Assembly (NCBI GenBank): GCA_030615865.1
Contig: JAUWYK010000089.1
Span: 1 to 6,055, forward strand
Origin: Dehalococcoidia bacterium
Lineage (GTDB): Bacteria; Chloroflexota; Dehalococcoidia; Dehalococcoidales; JAUWYK01
Length of the DNA stretch: 6,055 nucleotides
Direction: 5' to 3'
A program made the translations under genes and the position numbers. Position 1 is the first letter of the stretch. Every line of letters begins with the position of its first letter. Of this stretch, positions 1-5,447 are shown in pieces. The notes beneath the pieces are model-generated. The model did not search any database. It was not told the origin of the DNA and saw nothing but the letters and a program-made list of their open reading frames with translations.

Positions 1-18
1 ATTCCAATGCAGGAGTTG

Positions 19-112
19 TTTGCAGGGGAAGTTTGAAGGGGCGAAGCCCCTTCAAAAACCTATACCTCCCCCTCTCCTTTGAAGGAGAGGGGGATAAAGG
101 GGGTGAGGTTGA
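19..112. repeat. Tandem-hairpin intergenic repeat element
   Basis: Two strong hairpins lie side by side. The first has an 11-bp perfect stem (32-42 with 46-56) and a GAA loop. The second has a 13-bp perfect stem (67-79 with 82-94) built on CCCCTCTCC/GGAGAGGGG. A purine-rich GGGGGTGAGGTTGA tract follows at about 99-112. Neither hairpin is followed by a T-run on either strand, so they are poor intrinsic terminators. The composition and layout resemble REP/BIME-like dispersed intergenic repeats. The dispersed nature is an inference, since only one copy is in this window. The outer boundaries are approximate. Confidence 0.6.
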
Positions 113-115
113 TAT

Positions 116-177
116 AGAAAATAGAAAAGCTCATCGGCAGAGCTGAAATTAAATAACCTCAACCCCACCGATAAGCT
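116..177 (-). terminator. Possible terminator of the pilin gene
   Basis: Reading leftward from the pilin stop, AGCTTATCGG (177-168) can pair with CCGATGAGCT (137-128), with one G-T wobble and a 30-nt loop, and is followed by a T-rich tract (127-116). A smaller alternative stem, AGCTC (144-140) with GAGCT (132-128), ends at the same T-rich tract. The structure lies 48 bp past the pilin stop codon. The long loop or the short stem makes it a weak candidate. Confidence 0.35.
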
Positions 178-224
178 ATTTCTAAATTGCTTGACTTAAT
201 TAAAACCTCAGGCTATGACGCTAA

Positions 225-608
225 TTATGACGATGGCGTTCTTTTCCACATCTGGTCAGCCGGATAGAAGGTGAGTCCTGGCCAATCCGAGTCTGTTGCT
301 GGACCAGTTATCAAGCCGGTGGTGAGATCAAAGGCATAGTCTACCTTAGGCGCTGCGCTGAGATAAGGCAATAAGGCAGGATCTGCGTCAGCAGGCCAGA
401 CCTCATGCTCCGCCATATAGCCTACGGCAGCCGTTTTCACATTCTGCACCTCGGTATTGGCTGCATTTAGTCTGCCTGTAGTCATAAAGCCAGCGGCATT
501 GGGGATAACTATGGCGGCAATGATACCTAGAATGGCAACCACAATCAGCAGCTCAATGAGGGTGAAGCCCTTTTCACCACGGTGCAACCTTTTCATAAAC
601 CTCCTCAT
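225..608 (-). CDS. Type IV prepilin / GspG-like pseudopilin
   Basis: A 127-residue class III signal-peptide protein, a structural subunit of a type IV pilus or type II secretion pseudopilus. It has a basic 14-residue leader and a cleavage site EKG^FTLIELLIVV, with Gly14 at -1, Phe15 as the N-methylated first residue and Glu19 as the mature +5 glutamate. A hydrophobic helix runs to about residue 37 (AAIVIPN). The predicted mature protein is 113 residues with a short polar C-terminal domain and no cysteines, so there is no disulphide-bonded D-region. The ATG at 608 is chosen because AAGGAGGT lies 9 nt upstream. Met5 also has AGGAGG, but only 3 nt before it. The prepilin peptidase at 2374-3147 is the likely processing enzyme. 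No assembly ATPase or platform gene is in the window, so the choice between pilus and secretion role is open. Confidence 0.93.
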   Translation of the reverse strand: MRRFMKRLHRGEKGFTLIELLIVVAILGIIAAIVIPNAAGFMTTGRLNAANTEVQNVKTAAVGYMAEHEVWPADADPALLPYLSAAPKVDYAFDLTTGLITGPATDSDWPGLTFYPADQMWKRTPSS

Positions 609-617
609 TTCCTTGTT

Positions 618-625
618 ACCTCCTT
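618..625 (-). promoter_or_regulatory. Ribosome binding site of the pilin
   Basis: AAGGAGGT, an essentially complete anti-SD complement, ends 9 nt before the ATG at 608. It supports that start over Met5 and suggests strong translation, as expected for a structural subunit. Confidence 0.75.
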
Positions 626-686
626 TTCTGGTTATTTGGGTTTAATTTAGACAAACTATAGTTAGGTAAGTCTATGATATATATAT

Positions 687-716
687 ATGATATAATGGAA
701 ACTGTTTTGGAGTCAA
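687..716 (-). promoter_or_regulatory. Candidate sigma70-type promoter of the pilin
   Basis: On the minus strand a TTGACT -35 (716-711) is followed by 18 nt and a TATCAT -10 (692-687). TATATC at 694-689, with 16 nt spacing, is an alternative. The region is AT-rich, with an alternating AT tract at 676-690 just downstream. The -35 overlaps the start of a 12-bp direct repeat (714-725). A 10-bp palindrome, AACTATAGTT (654-663), sits in the predicted leader. The leader would be about 70 nt long. Confidence 0.5.
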
Positions 717-812
717 TAGTCCATTGGTAATATGCCAATAGTCCATTAGTACTGGGTAGTTTAGTACTGGGTAGTTATCGTAATAAGGGGCTAATAAGAG
801 GTTAATAAGGGC
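714..812. repeat. Three consecutive sets of short direct repeats
   Basis: Three different repeats occur one after another between the pilin promoter and the end of the upstream gene. CAATAGTCCATT occurs twice (714-725 and 736-747, 22-bp period). TAGTACTGGGTAGTT occurs as an exact tandem pair (747-761 and 762-776). An 11-bp unit N-TAATAAGRG-S occurs three times (780-790, 791-801, 802-812), the last copy abutting the stop codon of the zinc-ribbon gene. They lie just upstream of the pilin -35, so they could be an activator-binding array or the trace of replication slippage. Confidence 0.8.
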
Positions 813-2198
813 CTAGCTAGAGGGCTCTAGCGTCTTAGCCTCAAAGACCTTGATTCGCTGCCGTTGGGCAAACTGCTTGGCTTCCGGGGCAAGCCCAGGA
901 ACGGCGATGAGGGCTTTATCCAGAATGCCTATATCATAGGCCTTATCATCAAAATCAAACACCTTATCCAGCCCAATCGGCTCCGCAGCTACCTCAATGC
1001 CGATAGCGATATGGTGAGTTACAATGCCATCATCCTTGGTAGCCAGTATGTCTATCTCATGTTCTGCCCCTGACCTGCCTTTCAAGCTGGTATTTTCCTT
1101 TACCTCATAGCCAGACCGCTTCAGGTATTTTATGAGCTTTGATTTGGACTCAAATTTAAAGGGCGCTCTTTTTACTTCCCCGCTGAGCGGGGGGAGGGTA
1201 CTGGTCAGCACCATCTCCAAATCCCTGACCTCAAGCACCTTTATCCTCTGCTGGCTGGCAAACTTCTCAGCTTCCCGGCGCAGTCCAGGAACGACCACCA
1301 GGATTTTATCATGAATGCCACTATCATAGGCTTTGTCATCAAAGTCAAATATCTCCCCCAATCCTATCTCATCCCCAGCCACCTCAATGCCGATAGCGAT
1401 ATGGTGAGTTACAATGCCATCATCCCTGGTAGCCAGTATGTCTATCCTGTGTTTCGCCCCTGACCTGCCTTTAACCGTGGCATTTTCAGTTACTTTGTAG
1501 CCGCGCTCCCTCAAAAACTCTATGAGCTGGTGTTTGGGTTTAAGCTCAAACTCCAGCCAGCCCCTCTTTGCCTCATTGAAGGTATAAGAATAGATATTTG
1601 CTTCAATAACTTTATCCTCAGCGGTAAGTGAGGAGCACTTCAGACAGCGCCATTTTATCACCGGTATATTAAATACCTCATCGCAAGCACGGCACTTGCG
1701 CAGCAGTCCCAGGCTCTGGTAGTCGCTGCCAATAGTTCGTAACTCTATTTTGCACTTGGGGCATATATATCTACCTTTAGCTACAAACTCATCTTCAAGG
1801 CCGACATATCCACAGACGAAGTGCTCAAGCACTCTGCCCCGGGCAATATCTCCCGAGCCACATTTGGGGCAATGGGTAGTGGGTCTTAGATTTAGTGACC
1901 GGCACTGGGGACAGCGGAGCAGCCTTTCAAAGAAATTCCTATTCAGTATGCCTTTGTAAACTAAGGAGTCCAGAATTGATACTACTTTCTCTGCCTTCAC
2001 CCCTAGTATCTGTTCAGCGACTGGATAGACAAAGCCCAGCTCGCTGGCGTAATCAAGCTGAGGTCTAATATCAATAATCTTCTCTGTCAGCATCTCTGCC
2101 ACCAGTTTCATCGCCTTTTCATTTTCCCCTTCCGTTGTGAGTGGTGGGGTTTCGGCTACCTCCGGGTTATCGTTTATTGGCTTATTGACTTCTGCCAA
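813..2198 (-). CDS. TackOD1-like zinc-ribbon protein with two nuclease-fold-like domains
   Basis: A 461-residue protein of unknown specific role. Residues 30-95 look like a helical, winged-helix-like segment. Residues 96-190 carry paired cysteines C96/C99, C110/C113, H126/C129, C146/C149, C169/C172 and C185/C188, consistent with several zinc-binding sites. The order CPxC, CPKCGS, HFxCG, CPKC, IGSDY, CxxC matches my recollection of the thaumarchaeal output domain 1 (TackOD1), found in signalling proteins. Residues 218-330 and 348-460 are two copies of one alpha/beta domain, offset by exactly 130 residues and roughly 60-65% identical by eye. Each has GRSGAxHxIDILAT and then IAIGIEVA, resembling the D...ExK core of PD-(D/E)XK/Mrr-like folds (D253/E272 and D383/E402). 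The position expected for Lys is Ala in both copies, so catalysis is doubtful and a binding role is possible. No membrane segment is seen. The TTG start is fixed by an excellent ribosome binding site. Confidence 0.85.
   Translation of the reverse strand: MAEVNKPINDNPEVAETPPLTTEGENEKAMKLVAEMLTEKIIDIRPQLDYASELGFVYPVAEQILGVKAEKVVSILDSLVYKGILNRNFFERLLRCPQCRSLNLRPTTHCPKCGSGDIARGRVLEHFVCGYVGLEDEFVAKGRYICPKCKIELRTIGSDYQSLGLLRKCRACDEVFNIPVIKWRCLKCSSLTAEDKVIEANIYSYTFNEAKRGWLEFELKPKHQLIEFLRERGYKVTENATVKGRSGAKHRIDILATRDDGIVTHHIAIGIEVAGDEIGLGEIFDFDDKAYDSGIHDKILVVVPGLRREAEKFASQQRIKVLEVRDLEMVLTSTLPPLSGEVKRAPFKFESKSKLIKYLKRSGYEVKENTSLKGRSGAEHEIDILATKDDGIVTHHIAIGIEVAAEPIGLDKVFDFDDKAYDIGILDKALIAVPGLAPEAKQFAQRQRIKVFEAKTLEPSS
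991..1472. repeat. Internal 390-bp-period direct repeat within the zinc-ribbon gene
   Basis: Segments 991-1082 and 1381-1472 differ at only 6 of 92 positions. The first 45 bp of each (991-1035 and 1381-1425) are identical. They encode the core of the two nuclease-like domains. The 390-bp offset is exactly 130 codons, so the repeat is in frame. Confidence 0.9.
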
Positions 2199-2204
2199 GC
2201 TCTT

Positions 2205-2210
2205 CCTCCC
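2205..2210 (-). promoter_or_regulatory. Ribosome binding site that fixes a TTG start
   Basis: GGGAGG lies 6 nt upstream of the TTG at 2198-2196 on the minus strand. The spacing and strength make TTG the likely true initiator. No ATG occurs near the N-terminus; the next Met is residue 30. Confidence 0.75.
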
Positions 2211-2219
2211 GGTAGTCTA

Positions 2220-2248
2220 TTAACATAATTAATTAAAACAAGTATAAT
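2220..2248 (+). promoter_or_regulatory. Candidate rightward promoter for prepilin peptidase
   Basis: TTAACA (2220-2225), a 17-nt spacer and a perfect TATAAT (2243-2248). Transcription would start near 2255 and give a leader of about 120 nt before the ATG at 2374. Another TATAAT at 2339-2344 lacks a good -35 but could serve as a nearer start. Confidence 0.55.
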
Positions 2249-2270
2249 TCTGGGGAGAGTAAAAAGTCAA
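2241..2270 (-). promoter_or_regulatory. Candidate leftward promoter for the zinc-ribbon gene
   Basis: On the minus strand TTGACT (2270-2265) is followed by 18 nt and TATACT (2246-2241). This -10 overlaps the -10 of the rightward promoter on the opposite strand. The start would be near 2234, about 35 nt from the TTG. Confidence 0.5.
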
Positions 2271-2373
2271 CCTCACCTTACCTATTTACAGTGCCTTTTA
2301 CCTTACGCCATCAAGACTTTAGGGCTGGTAATATTGACTATAATGAGCAGTAGGAGGCAAAATAGAGGCTGAG

Positions 2374-3147
2374 ATGGAAGCCGGTTTTATAGTTATCTTC
2401 GTCTTGCTGGGGATGGTGGTGGCTAGCTTCCTTAATGTATGCTGTGACCGCCTGCCGGCTAGGGAGTCATTAATCTATCCACCATCTCATTGCTCTGCTT
2501 GTCAGCATCGCCTATCAGCTAAAGACCTGATACCAGTATTTAGCTACTTGTGGCTACGCGGTCGCTGTCGTTACTGCCAGGTTCCCATTCCCAGGCGTTT
2601 GTTGTGGGTGGAAATTGGCACTGCGGTCCTGTTTGGCTTAGCCTACTGGCGCTATGGCTTGAGCATTGAGCTTGCTATCGCCCTCTTTTACATCTGTCTT
2701 TTTATTGTGATTCTGGTCATTGATTTGGAGCACAGGCTTATTCTCAATAGGGTGGTTTATCCTGCGCTGGCGGTGGCATTGCTCATCAGCATCTTCTTTA
2801 GCATCTTCTTTCCCCAATCAAAGATTGTGCCCGAAATTGCACAGGCTGCCATTGGTGGTGGCATTGGCCTGGTATTGTTTTTGCTGGTGGTTCTTATTTC
2901 CAGAGGGGGAATGGGGTGGGGTGATGTAAAACTGGCGGCATTAATCGGTCTGGTCACTGGCTACTTGGTAATTGTTGCCTTACTTATGGGAATAATCCTT
3001 GGCGGGCTGGTGGCTGTTCTCCTTCTCACCCTTAAAATAAAAAAGCGGAAAGAAGCTATCCCCTTTGGTCCTTTCCTCTCTTTAGCCACTATAGTTACCT
3101 TACTGTGGGGAAGCGACATCCTCAGTTGGTATCTGGGCCTGTTTTAG
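2374..3147 (+). CDS. pilD: Prepilin peptidase / N-methyltransferase (A24 family)
   Basis: A 257-residue polytopic inner-membrane aspartyl protease that cleaves prepilin leaders after Gly and, in bifunctional members, methylates the new N-terminus. It begins with the ASFLNVCCDRLP motif (residues 17-28). A cytoplasmic loop with C40xxC43 and C65xxC68 follows, the tetracysteine zinc site of the full-length methylating type. The active-site aspartates are D117 (VIDLEHR) and D184 (GMGWGD, the GxGD motif). IPFGPFL at 229-235 is also conserved in the family. About seven hydrophobic segments are visible and the length is typical. The ATG has AGAGG 5 nt upstream; a stronger TAGGAGG lies 16 nt upstream but no usable in-frame start fits it. 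The prepilin at 225-608 is the obvious substrate. pilD is the generic symbol; gspO/comC homologues are not distinguishable here. Confidence 0.95.
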   Translation: MEAGFIVIFVLLGMVVASFLNVCCDRLPARESLIYPPSHCSACQHRLSAKDLIPVFSYLWLRGRCRYCQVPIPRRLLWVEIGTAVLFGLAYWRYGLSIELAIALFYICLFIVILVIDLEHRLILNRVVYPALAVALLISIFFSIFFPQSKIVPEIAQAAIGGGIGLVLFLLVVLISRGGMGWGDVKLAALIGLVTGYLVIVALLMGIILGGLVAVLLLTLKIKKRKEAIPFGPFLSLATIVTLLWGSDILSWYLGLF

Positions 3148-3177
3148 CTCCTTGGTAAAAGTTTTGCCGCTGACCTA

Positions 3178-3206
3178 TTGACATCCCGTTTTCTTAGTAG
3201 TACAAT
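3178..3206 (+). promoter_or_regulatory. Near-consensus sigma70 promoter of the winged-helix gene
   Basis: TTGACA (3178-3183), exactly 17 nt, then TACAAT (3201-3206). Transcription would start near 3213, about 28 nt before the ATG at 3241. A 6-bp inverted repeat, TAGTAG (3195-3200) and CTACTA (3208-3213), brackets the -10, a likely repressor or autoregulation site. Confidence 0.75.
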
Positions 3207-3240
3207 GCTACTAGGTAGTAAGTACTGGCTGGGGGTGGGA

Positions 3241-3522
3241 ATGATGCTTAATCAGCGAAGGTCAAATATTGAAATAATAGCCGACATGCTGAAGGTGGGG
3301 GAGAATGGCGCTGGTAAGACCGAGATTATGTACAGCGCTAATATGAGTTATGCTCAAATACAGAAGTATCTCGGTTTTCTGATGAGCCAGGGCTTTATTA
3401 GCAAGGTGGAGGTGGGCAATCCGGTAGTGACCTATCAGGTGACTGGTAAAGGTTTGAAGCTACTTAGAAGTATTAATAACATAATGGAAATGCTTGGACT
3501 GGAAAAGGACGCTGGGTTTTGA
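3241..3522 (+). CDS. Winged-helix transcriptional regulator, archaeal HTH_45-like
   Basis: A 93-residue DNA-binding protein. RRSNIEIIADML (residues 6-17) starts helix 1. GAGKTEIMYSANMSYAQI (23-40) spans the helix-turn-helix, QKYLGFLMSQGFI (41-53) continues the fold, and VTYQVTGKGLKLL (63-75) is the wing and following helix. The pattern RRsniEIiadmL...K T.IMY.ANmsY.Q..KYL..L...G.. is typical of small winged-helix regulators common in archaea and some Chloroflexota. The reading frame is open back to a TTG at 3178, but that TTG is the promoter -35, so the start is ATG 3241 (or 3244), with a G-rich GGGGGTGGG upstream rather than a classical SD. The gene is a single transcription unit, closed by a terminator at 3545-3590. 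The target is unknown; autoregulation is suggested by the inverted repeat at the promoter. Confidence 0.85.
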   Translation: MMLNQRRSNIEIIADMLKVGENGAGKTEIMYSANMSYAQIQKYLGFLMSQGFISKVEVGNPVVTYQVTGKGLKLLRSINNIMEMLGLEKDAGF

Positions 3523-3544
3523 TGGTTCAAACCTGCTATTGGAT

Positions 3545-3590
3545 GGGTAACCTGAGGTTGCCAGAGGCGGTAGGTTACCCTTCTTTTTTA
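3545..3590 (+). terminator. Intrinsic terminator
   Basis: A perfect 9-bp stem, GGGTAACCT (3545-3553) with AGGTTACCC (3572-3580), has an 18-nt loop that can itself pair GCC with GGC. It is followed immediately by TTCTTTTTTA. It ends the winged-helix transcript 23 bp after its stop codon and separates it from the next gene. Confidence 0.88.
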
Positions 3591-3603
3591 TAAGAATCAT
3601 AAT

Positions 3604-3608
3604 AGGAG
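3604..3608 (+). promoter_or_regulatory. Ribosome binding site of the RHH-like gene
   Basis: AGGAG lies 6 nt upstream of the ATG at 3615 and supports that start over the internal Met6. No convincing promoter separates the terminator from this gene; CATAAT at 3598-3603 lacks a good -35. Confidence 0.65.
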
Positions 3609-3614
3609 TCCCAC

Positions 3615-3941
3615 ATGTCAGAGAAAAGGATGTTCATAGTTGATGTCGAGGTAGCGAGAAAAGTTGATGAGAGCCGCGGTGAAATGAGCCGTTCAGAATT
3701 TATTAACTTTCTCATTGATGGCCAGTTGAAGGAAGATAAGGAAGATATTGGAGAGCAAAATTATGTAACCAAGGAAGAATTCTACCAGTCCCAGCAGGGA
3801 ATGAAGGAGCTGTTACGCAGTTTCCTCGAGTTCTTCCTTAGCTATGGGCTGGAAGTGGGTAAGCAACCAGCAGATAAAAACTTTAACGAGCTAAGCCAGA
3901 AATTGCAGGCTCTGAGTAGCTCTAGTAGCAAAGCTAAATAA
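3615..3941 (+). CDS. Small ribbon-helix-helix-like protein with a C-terminal tail
   Basis: A 108-residue protein. RMFIVDVEVARKVDESRGEM (residues 5-24) gives a short strand followed by helix 1. SRSEFINFLIDGQL (25-38) resembles the second helix of CopG/MetJ-type RHH domains, where S/T-R-S-E-F-I/L is a common signature. Residues 40-65 are acidic and polar, 61-80 form a probable amphipathic helix (QGMKELLRSFLEFFLSYGL), and the end is Ser/Lys-rich. It could be a DNA-binding regulator or an antitoxin, but no toxin gene is next to it: downstream is 239 bp without a clear gene. Family assignment rests on pattern only. Confidence 0.65.
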   Translation: MSEKRMFIVDVEVARKVDESRGEMSRSEFINFLIDGQLKEDKEDIGEQNYVTKEEFYQSQQGMKELLRSFLEFFLSYGLEVGKQPADKNFNELSQKLQALSSSSSKAK

Positions 3942-4180
3942 CTTTAATCAAGCCTCCCCCTTAGCCCTCCACTTGCCTGTGCACCTCGTTCAAGAGGTCC
4001 GCTGTAAAAACTAATCTGTACAATGCTTGGCTATGCATACTCAACTGCTTTAATTGTCCGCGTGGGACTGCACTCCTTTCGTCTTGCCACGAGGGTTTAC
4101 TTCGCTATAATGCTAGTGGAGTGGAAAGGTTAGTATGATTCAATGCGCTAGCGGTATGCGTGGGTGCATGATTCAGGCAA
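3942..4180. other. Intergenic region without a convincing gene
   Basis: Convergent spacer between the rightward RHH-like gene and the leftward ketoacyl synthase. No tRNA-like fold or long ORF is seen on either strand. It holds a 5-bp hairpin ACCTC/GAGGT (3983-3998), a promoter-like sequence at 4084-4111 and a possible tiny ORF from 4135. A 6-bp hairpin ATGATT/AATCAT (4168-4184) overlaps the synthase stop codon, with no T-run after it. No good terminator was found for either flanking gene. ATGATTCA occurs twice, 32 bp apart (4135-4142 and 4168-4175). Confidence 0.6.
4084..4111 (+). promoter_or_regulatory. Promoter-like sequence pointing toward the 3' end of the synthase gene
   Basis: TTGCCA (4084-4089), 16 nt, then a perfect TATAAT (4106-4111). 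If active it would start transcription near 4118 and run antisense into the ketoacyl synthase gene. No annotated rightward gene lies immediately downstream except a possible 23-codon ORF. Confidence 0.35.
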
Positions 4181-4206
4181 TCATTGGGAGTAGCGACGGA
4201 AAATAA
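4135..4206 (+). CDS. Possible 23-residue small ORF, antisense overlap with the synthase
   Basis: ATG at 4135 and TAA at 4204-4206 encode 23 residues beginning MIQCASGMRGCMIQ, with two cysteines and a repeated MIQ. GGAAAGG (4123-4129) lies 5 nt upstream and the promoter-like sequence at 4084-4111 precedes it. The last 26 bp overlap the end of the minus-strand synthase gene. There is no homology that I recognise. An ORF this short arises easily by chance, so the case rests only on the promoter and SD placement. Confidence 0.18.
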   Translation: MIQCASGMRGCMIQAIIGSSDGK

Positions 4207-5431
4207 GCACTGAATTGTGTCCGCCAAAGCCGAAGGAATTTGATATAGCAGTCGTTACCTCAGCCGAGCGCGCCTTATAGGGCACATAGTCTAGGTCGCA
4301 CTCAGGGTCAGGATGAGTGAGGTTTAAAGTTGGCGGTATAACCCCGTGATTTATGGCAAGAATAGAGATTACAGCCTCAAGAGCACCTGCCGCTCCGAGG
4401 AGATGGCCGGTCATAGATTTGCTGGCTGAGGTTGGGATACGGTAGGCATGTTCGCCAAAGACATTTTTGATAGCGTGGGTTTCGATTTTGTCGTTAAGCT
4501 GTGTCGCCGTGCCATGGGCATTGATATAGTCAACCTCATTGGGACTAATTCCTGCCTTCTTCAGGATTAGGCTTAATGCTTTGGCTGCGCCCACACCATT
4601 GGGTGAAGGCTGAGTGATGTGAAAGGCATCACTGGTGGCGCTGTATCCCATAATTTCAGCTAAGATAGGGGCTCCACGCTCAAGGGCATAGCCAAGGTCC
4701 TCAAGTATAATAATGGCGGCACCCTCGCCTAAGACAAAGCCATCACGTTCGGCATCAAAGGGTCGGCAGGCATTTTGTGGCTTGTCGTTCTTGGTTGATA
4801 AAGCATGGGCTGCGTTGAAGGCGGCTACACAGATAGGCATTACCGGTGCTTCGGTGCCACCAGCGATCACTACCTTTGCCTCTCCGTGTCTAATTGTCTC
4901 GTAGGCATGACCAATGCTGTCACTGCTGCTGGAGCAGGCTGAGGAGATAGAGTAATTTGGTCCTTTGGCTCCCAATAACAACGAAATCTGTACCGGAGGC
5001 GCATCACCGGTCATAGTCGGAGCCAGAATTGGGCTTATCCTTCTCGGGCCGGCTTCACTCAGTATCTTGAATTGTTCAGAAACCTCAAGTAGACCGCAGA
5101 CGCTGTTTCCCATGAAAACGCCAGTCTCCTCAGCATTGCCATCATCTATGGTCAACCCTGCCGCTTCTACCGCCTGAAGGCTGGCCGCTACAGCGAACTG
5201 GGTAAACCTATCCATGCGGTGCGCTTCCTTCCGGCTAACATATGTCATTGGGTCAAACCCTTTGACTTCAGCGGCAAACTTGGTATCAAAAGGTGTCGGG
5301 TCAAAGCGGCTGATATAATCAATCCCCGATTTCCCAGAGACTAGGGCTTCCCACATCTCGGAAACGGTGAGACCTACAGGGCTGATAACCCCCATGCCGG
5401 TAACTACTACTCGCTGTTGATTATAAAGCAT
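4181..5431 (-). CDS. fabF: Beta-ketoacyl-ACP synthase II-like (FabF family)
   Basis: A 416-residue condensing enzyme of the thiolase fold. It catalyses decarboxylative Claisen condensation of an acyl group with malonyl-ACP in the cytoplasm. The N-terminus VVVTGMGVISPVG is typical. The catalytic triad is intact: C166 in ISSACSSSSDSIGHA, H306 in INAHGTATQLND and H343 in KSMTGHLLGAAGA, with K338 also present. PFDAERDGFVLGEGA (224-238) and NSFGFGGHN (398-406) are conserved family motifs. The length is normal for FabF. The Ser-rich stretch after the nucleophile and the operon partners suggest a specialised synthase rather than the housekeeping copy; this is inference, and no other fab genes or ACP are in the window. 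GAGAGGA lies upstream of the ATG, overlapping the stop of the HTH gene 15 bp away, so the two are probably translationally coupled. Confidence 0.92.
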   Translation of the reverse strand: MLYNQQRVVVTGMGVISPVGLTVSEMWEALVSGKSGIDYISRFDPTPFDTKFAAEVKGFDPMTYVSRKEAHRMDRFTQFAVAASLQAVEAAGLTIDDGNAEETGVFMGNSVCGLLEVSEQFKILSEAGPRRISPILAPTMTGDAPPVQISLLLGAKGPNYSISSACSSSSDSIGHAYETIRHGEAKVVIAGGTEAPVMPICVAAFNAAHALSTKNDKPQNACRPFDAERDGFVLGEGAAIIILEDLGYALERGAPILAEIMGYSATSDAFHITQPSPNGVGAAKALSLILKKAGISPNEVDYINAHGTATQLNDKIETHAIKNVFGEHAYRIPTSASKSMTGHLLGAAGALEAVISILAINHGVIPPTLNLTHPDPECDLDYVPYKARSAEVTTAISNSFGFGGHNSVLIFRRYSQ

Positions 5432-5440
5432 GTTTGCTAT

Positions 5441-5447
5441 TCCTCTC
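5441..5447 (-). promoter_or_regulatory. Synthase ribosome binding site overlapping the HTH stop codon
   Basis: GAGAGGA (5447-5441) is 9 nt from the ATG at 5431. Its first base is the last base of the TAG stop of the upstream HTH gene (5449-5447). This arrangement favours translational coupling of the two genes. Confidence 0.65.

Noticed and set aside
32..56. Intrinsic terminator at the first hairpin
   Set aside because: There is no T-run after the stem on either strand: the plus strand has an A-run and the minus strand reads CTTCCCC.
714..812. CRISPR array
   Set aside because: The repeats are 11-15 bp, of three different sequences, mostly without spacers, and no cas gene is present.
3178..3240. 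Extension of the winged-helix gene to a TTG at 3178, adding 21 residues
   Set aside because: The TTG is part of a TTGACA-N17-TACAAT promoter, has no SD, and the extra residues do not fit the family.
3942..4180. tRNA or other structured RNA gene
   Set aside because: No cloverleaf, T-loop or acceptor pairing could be built on either strand; only 5-6-bp hairpins are visible.
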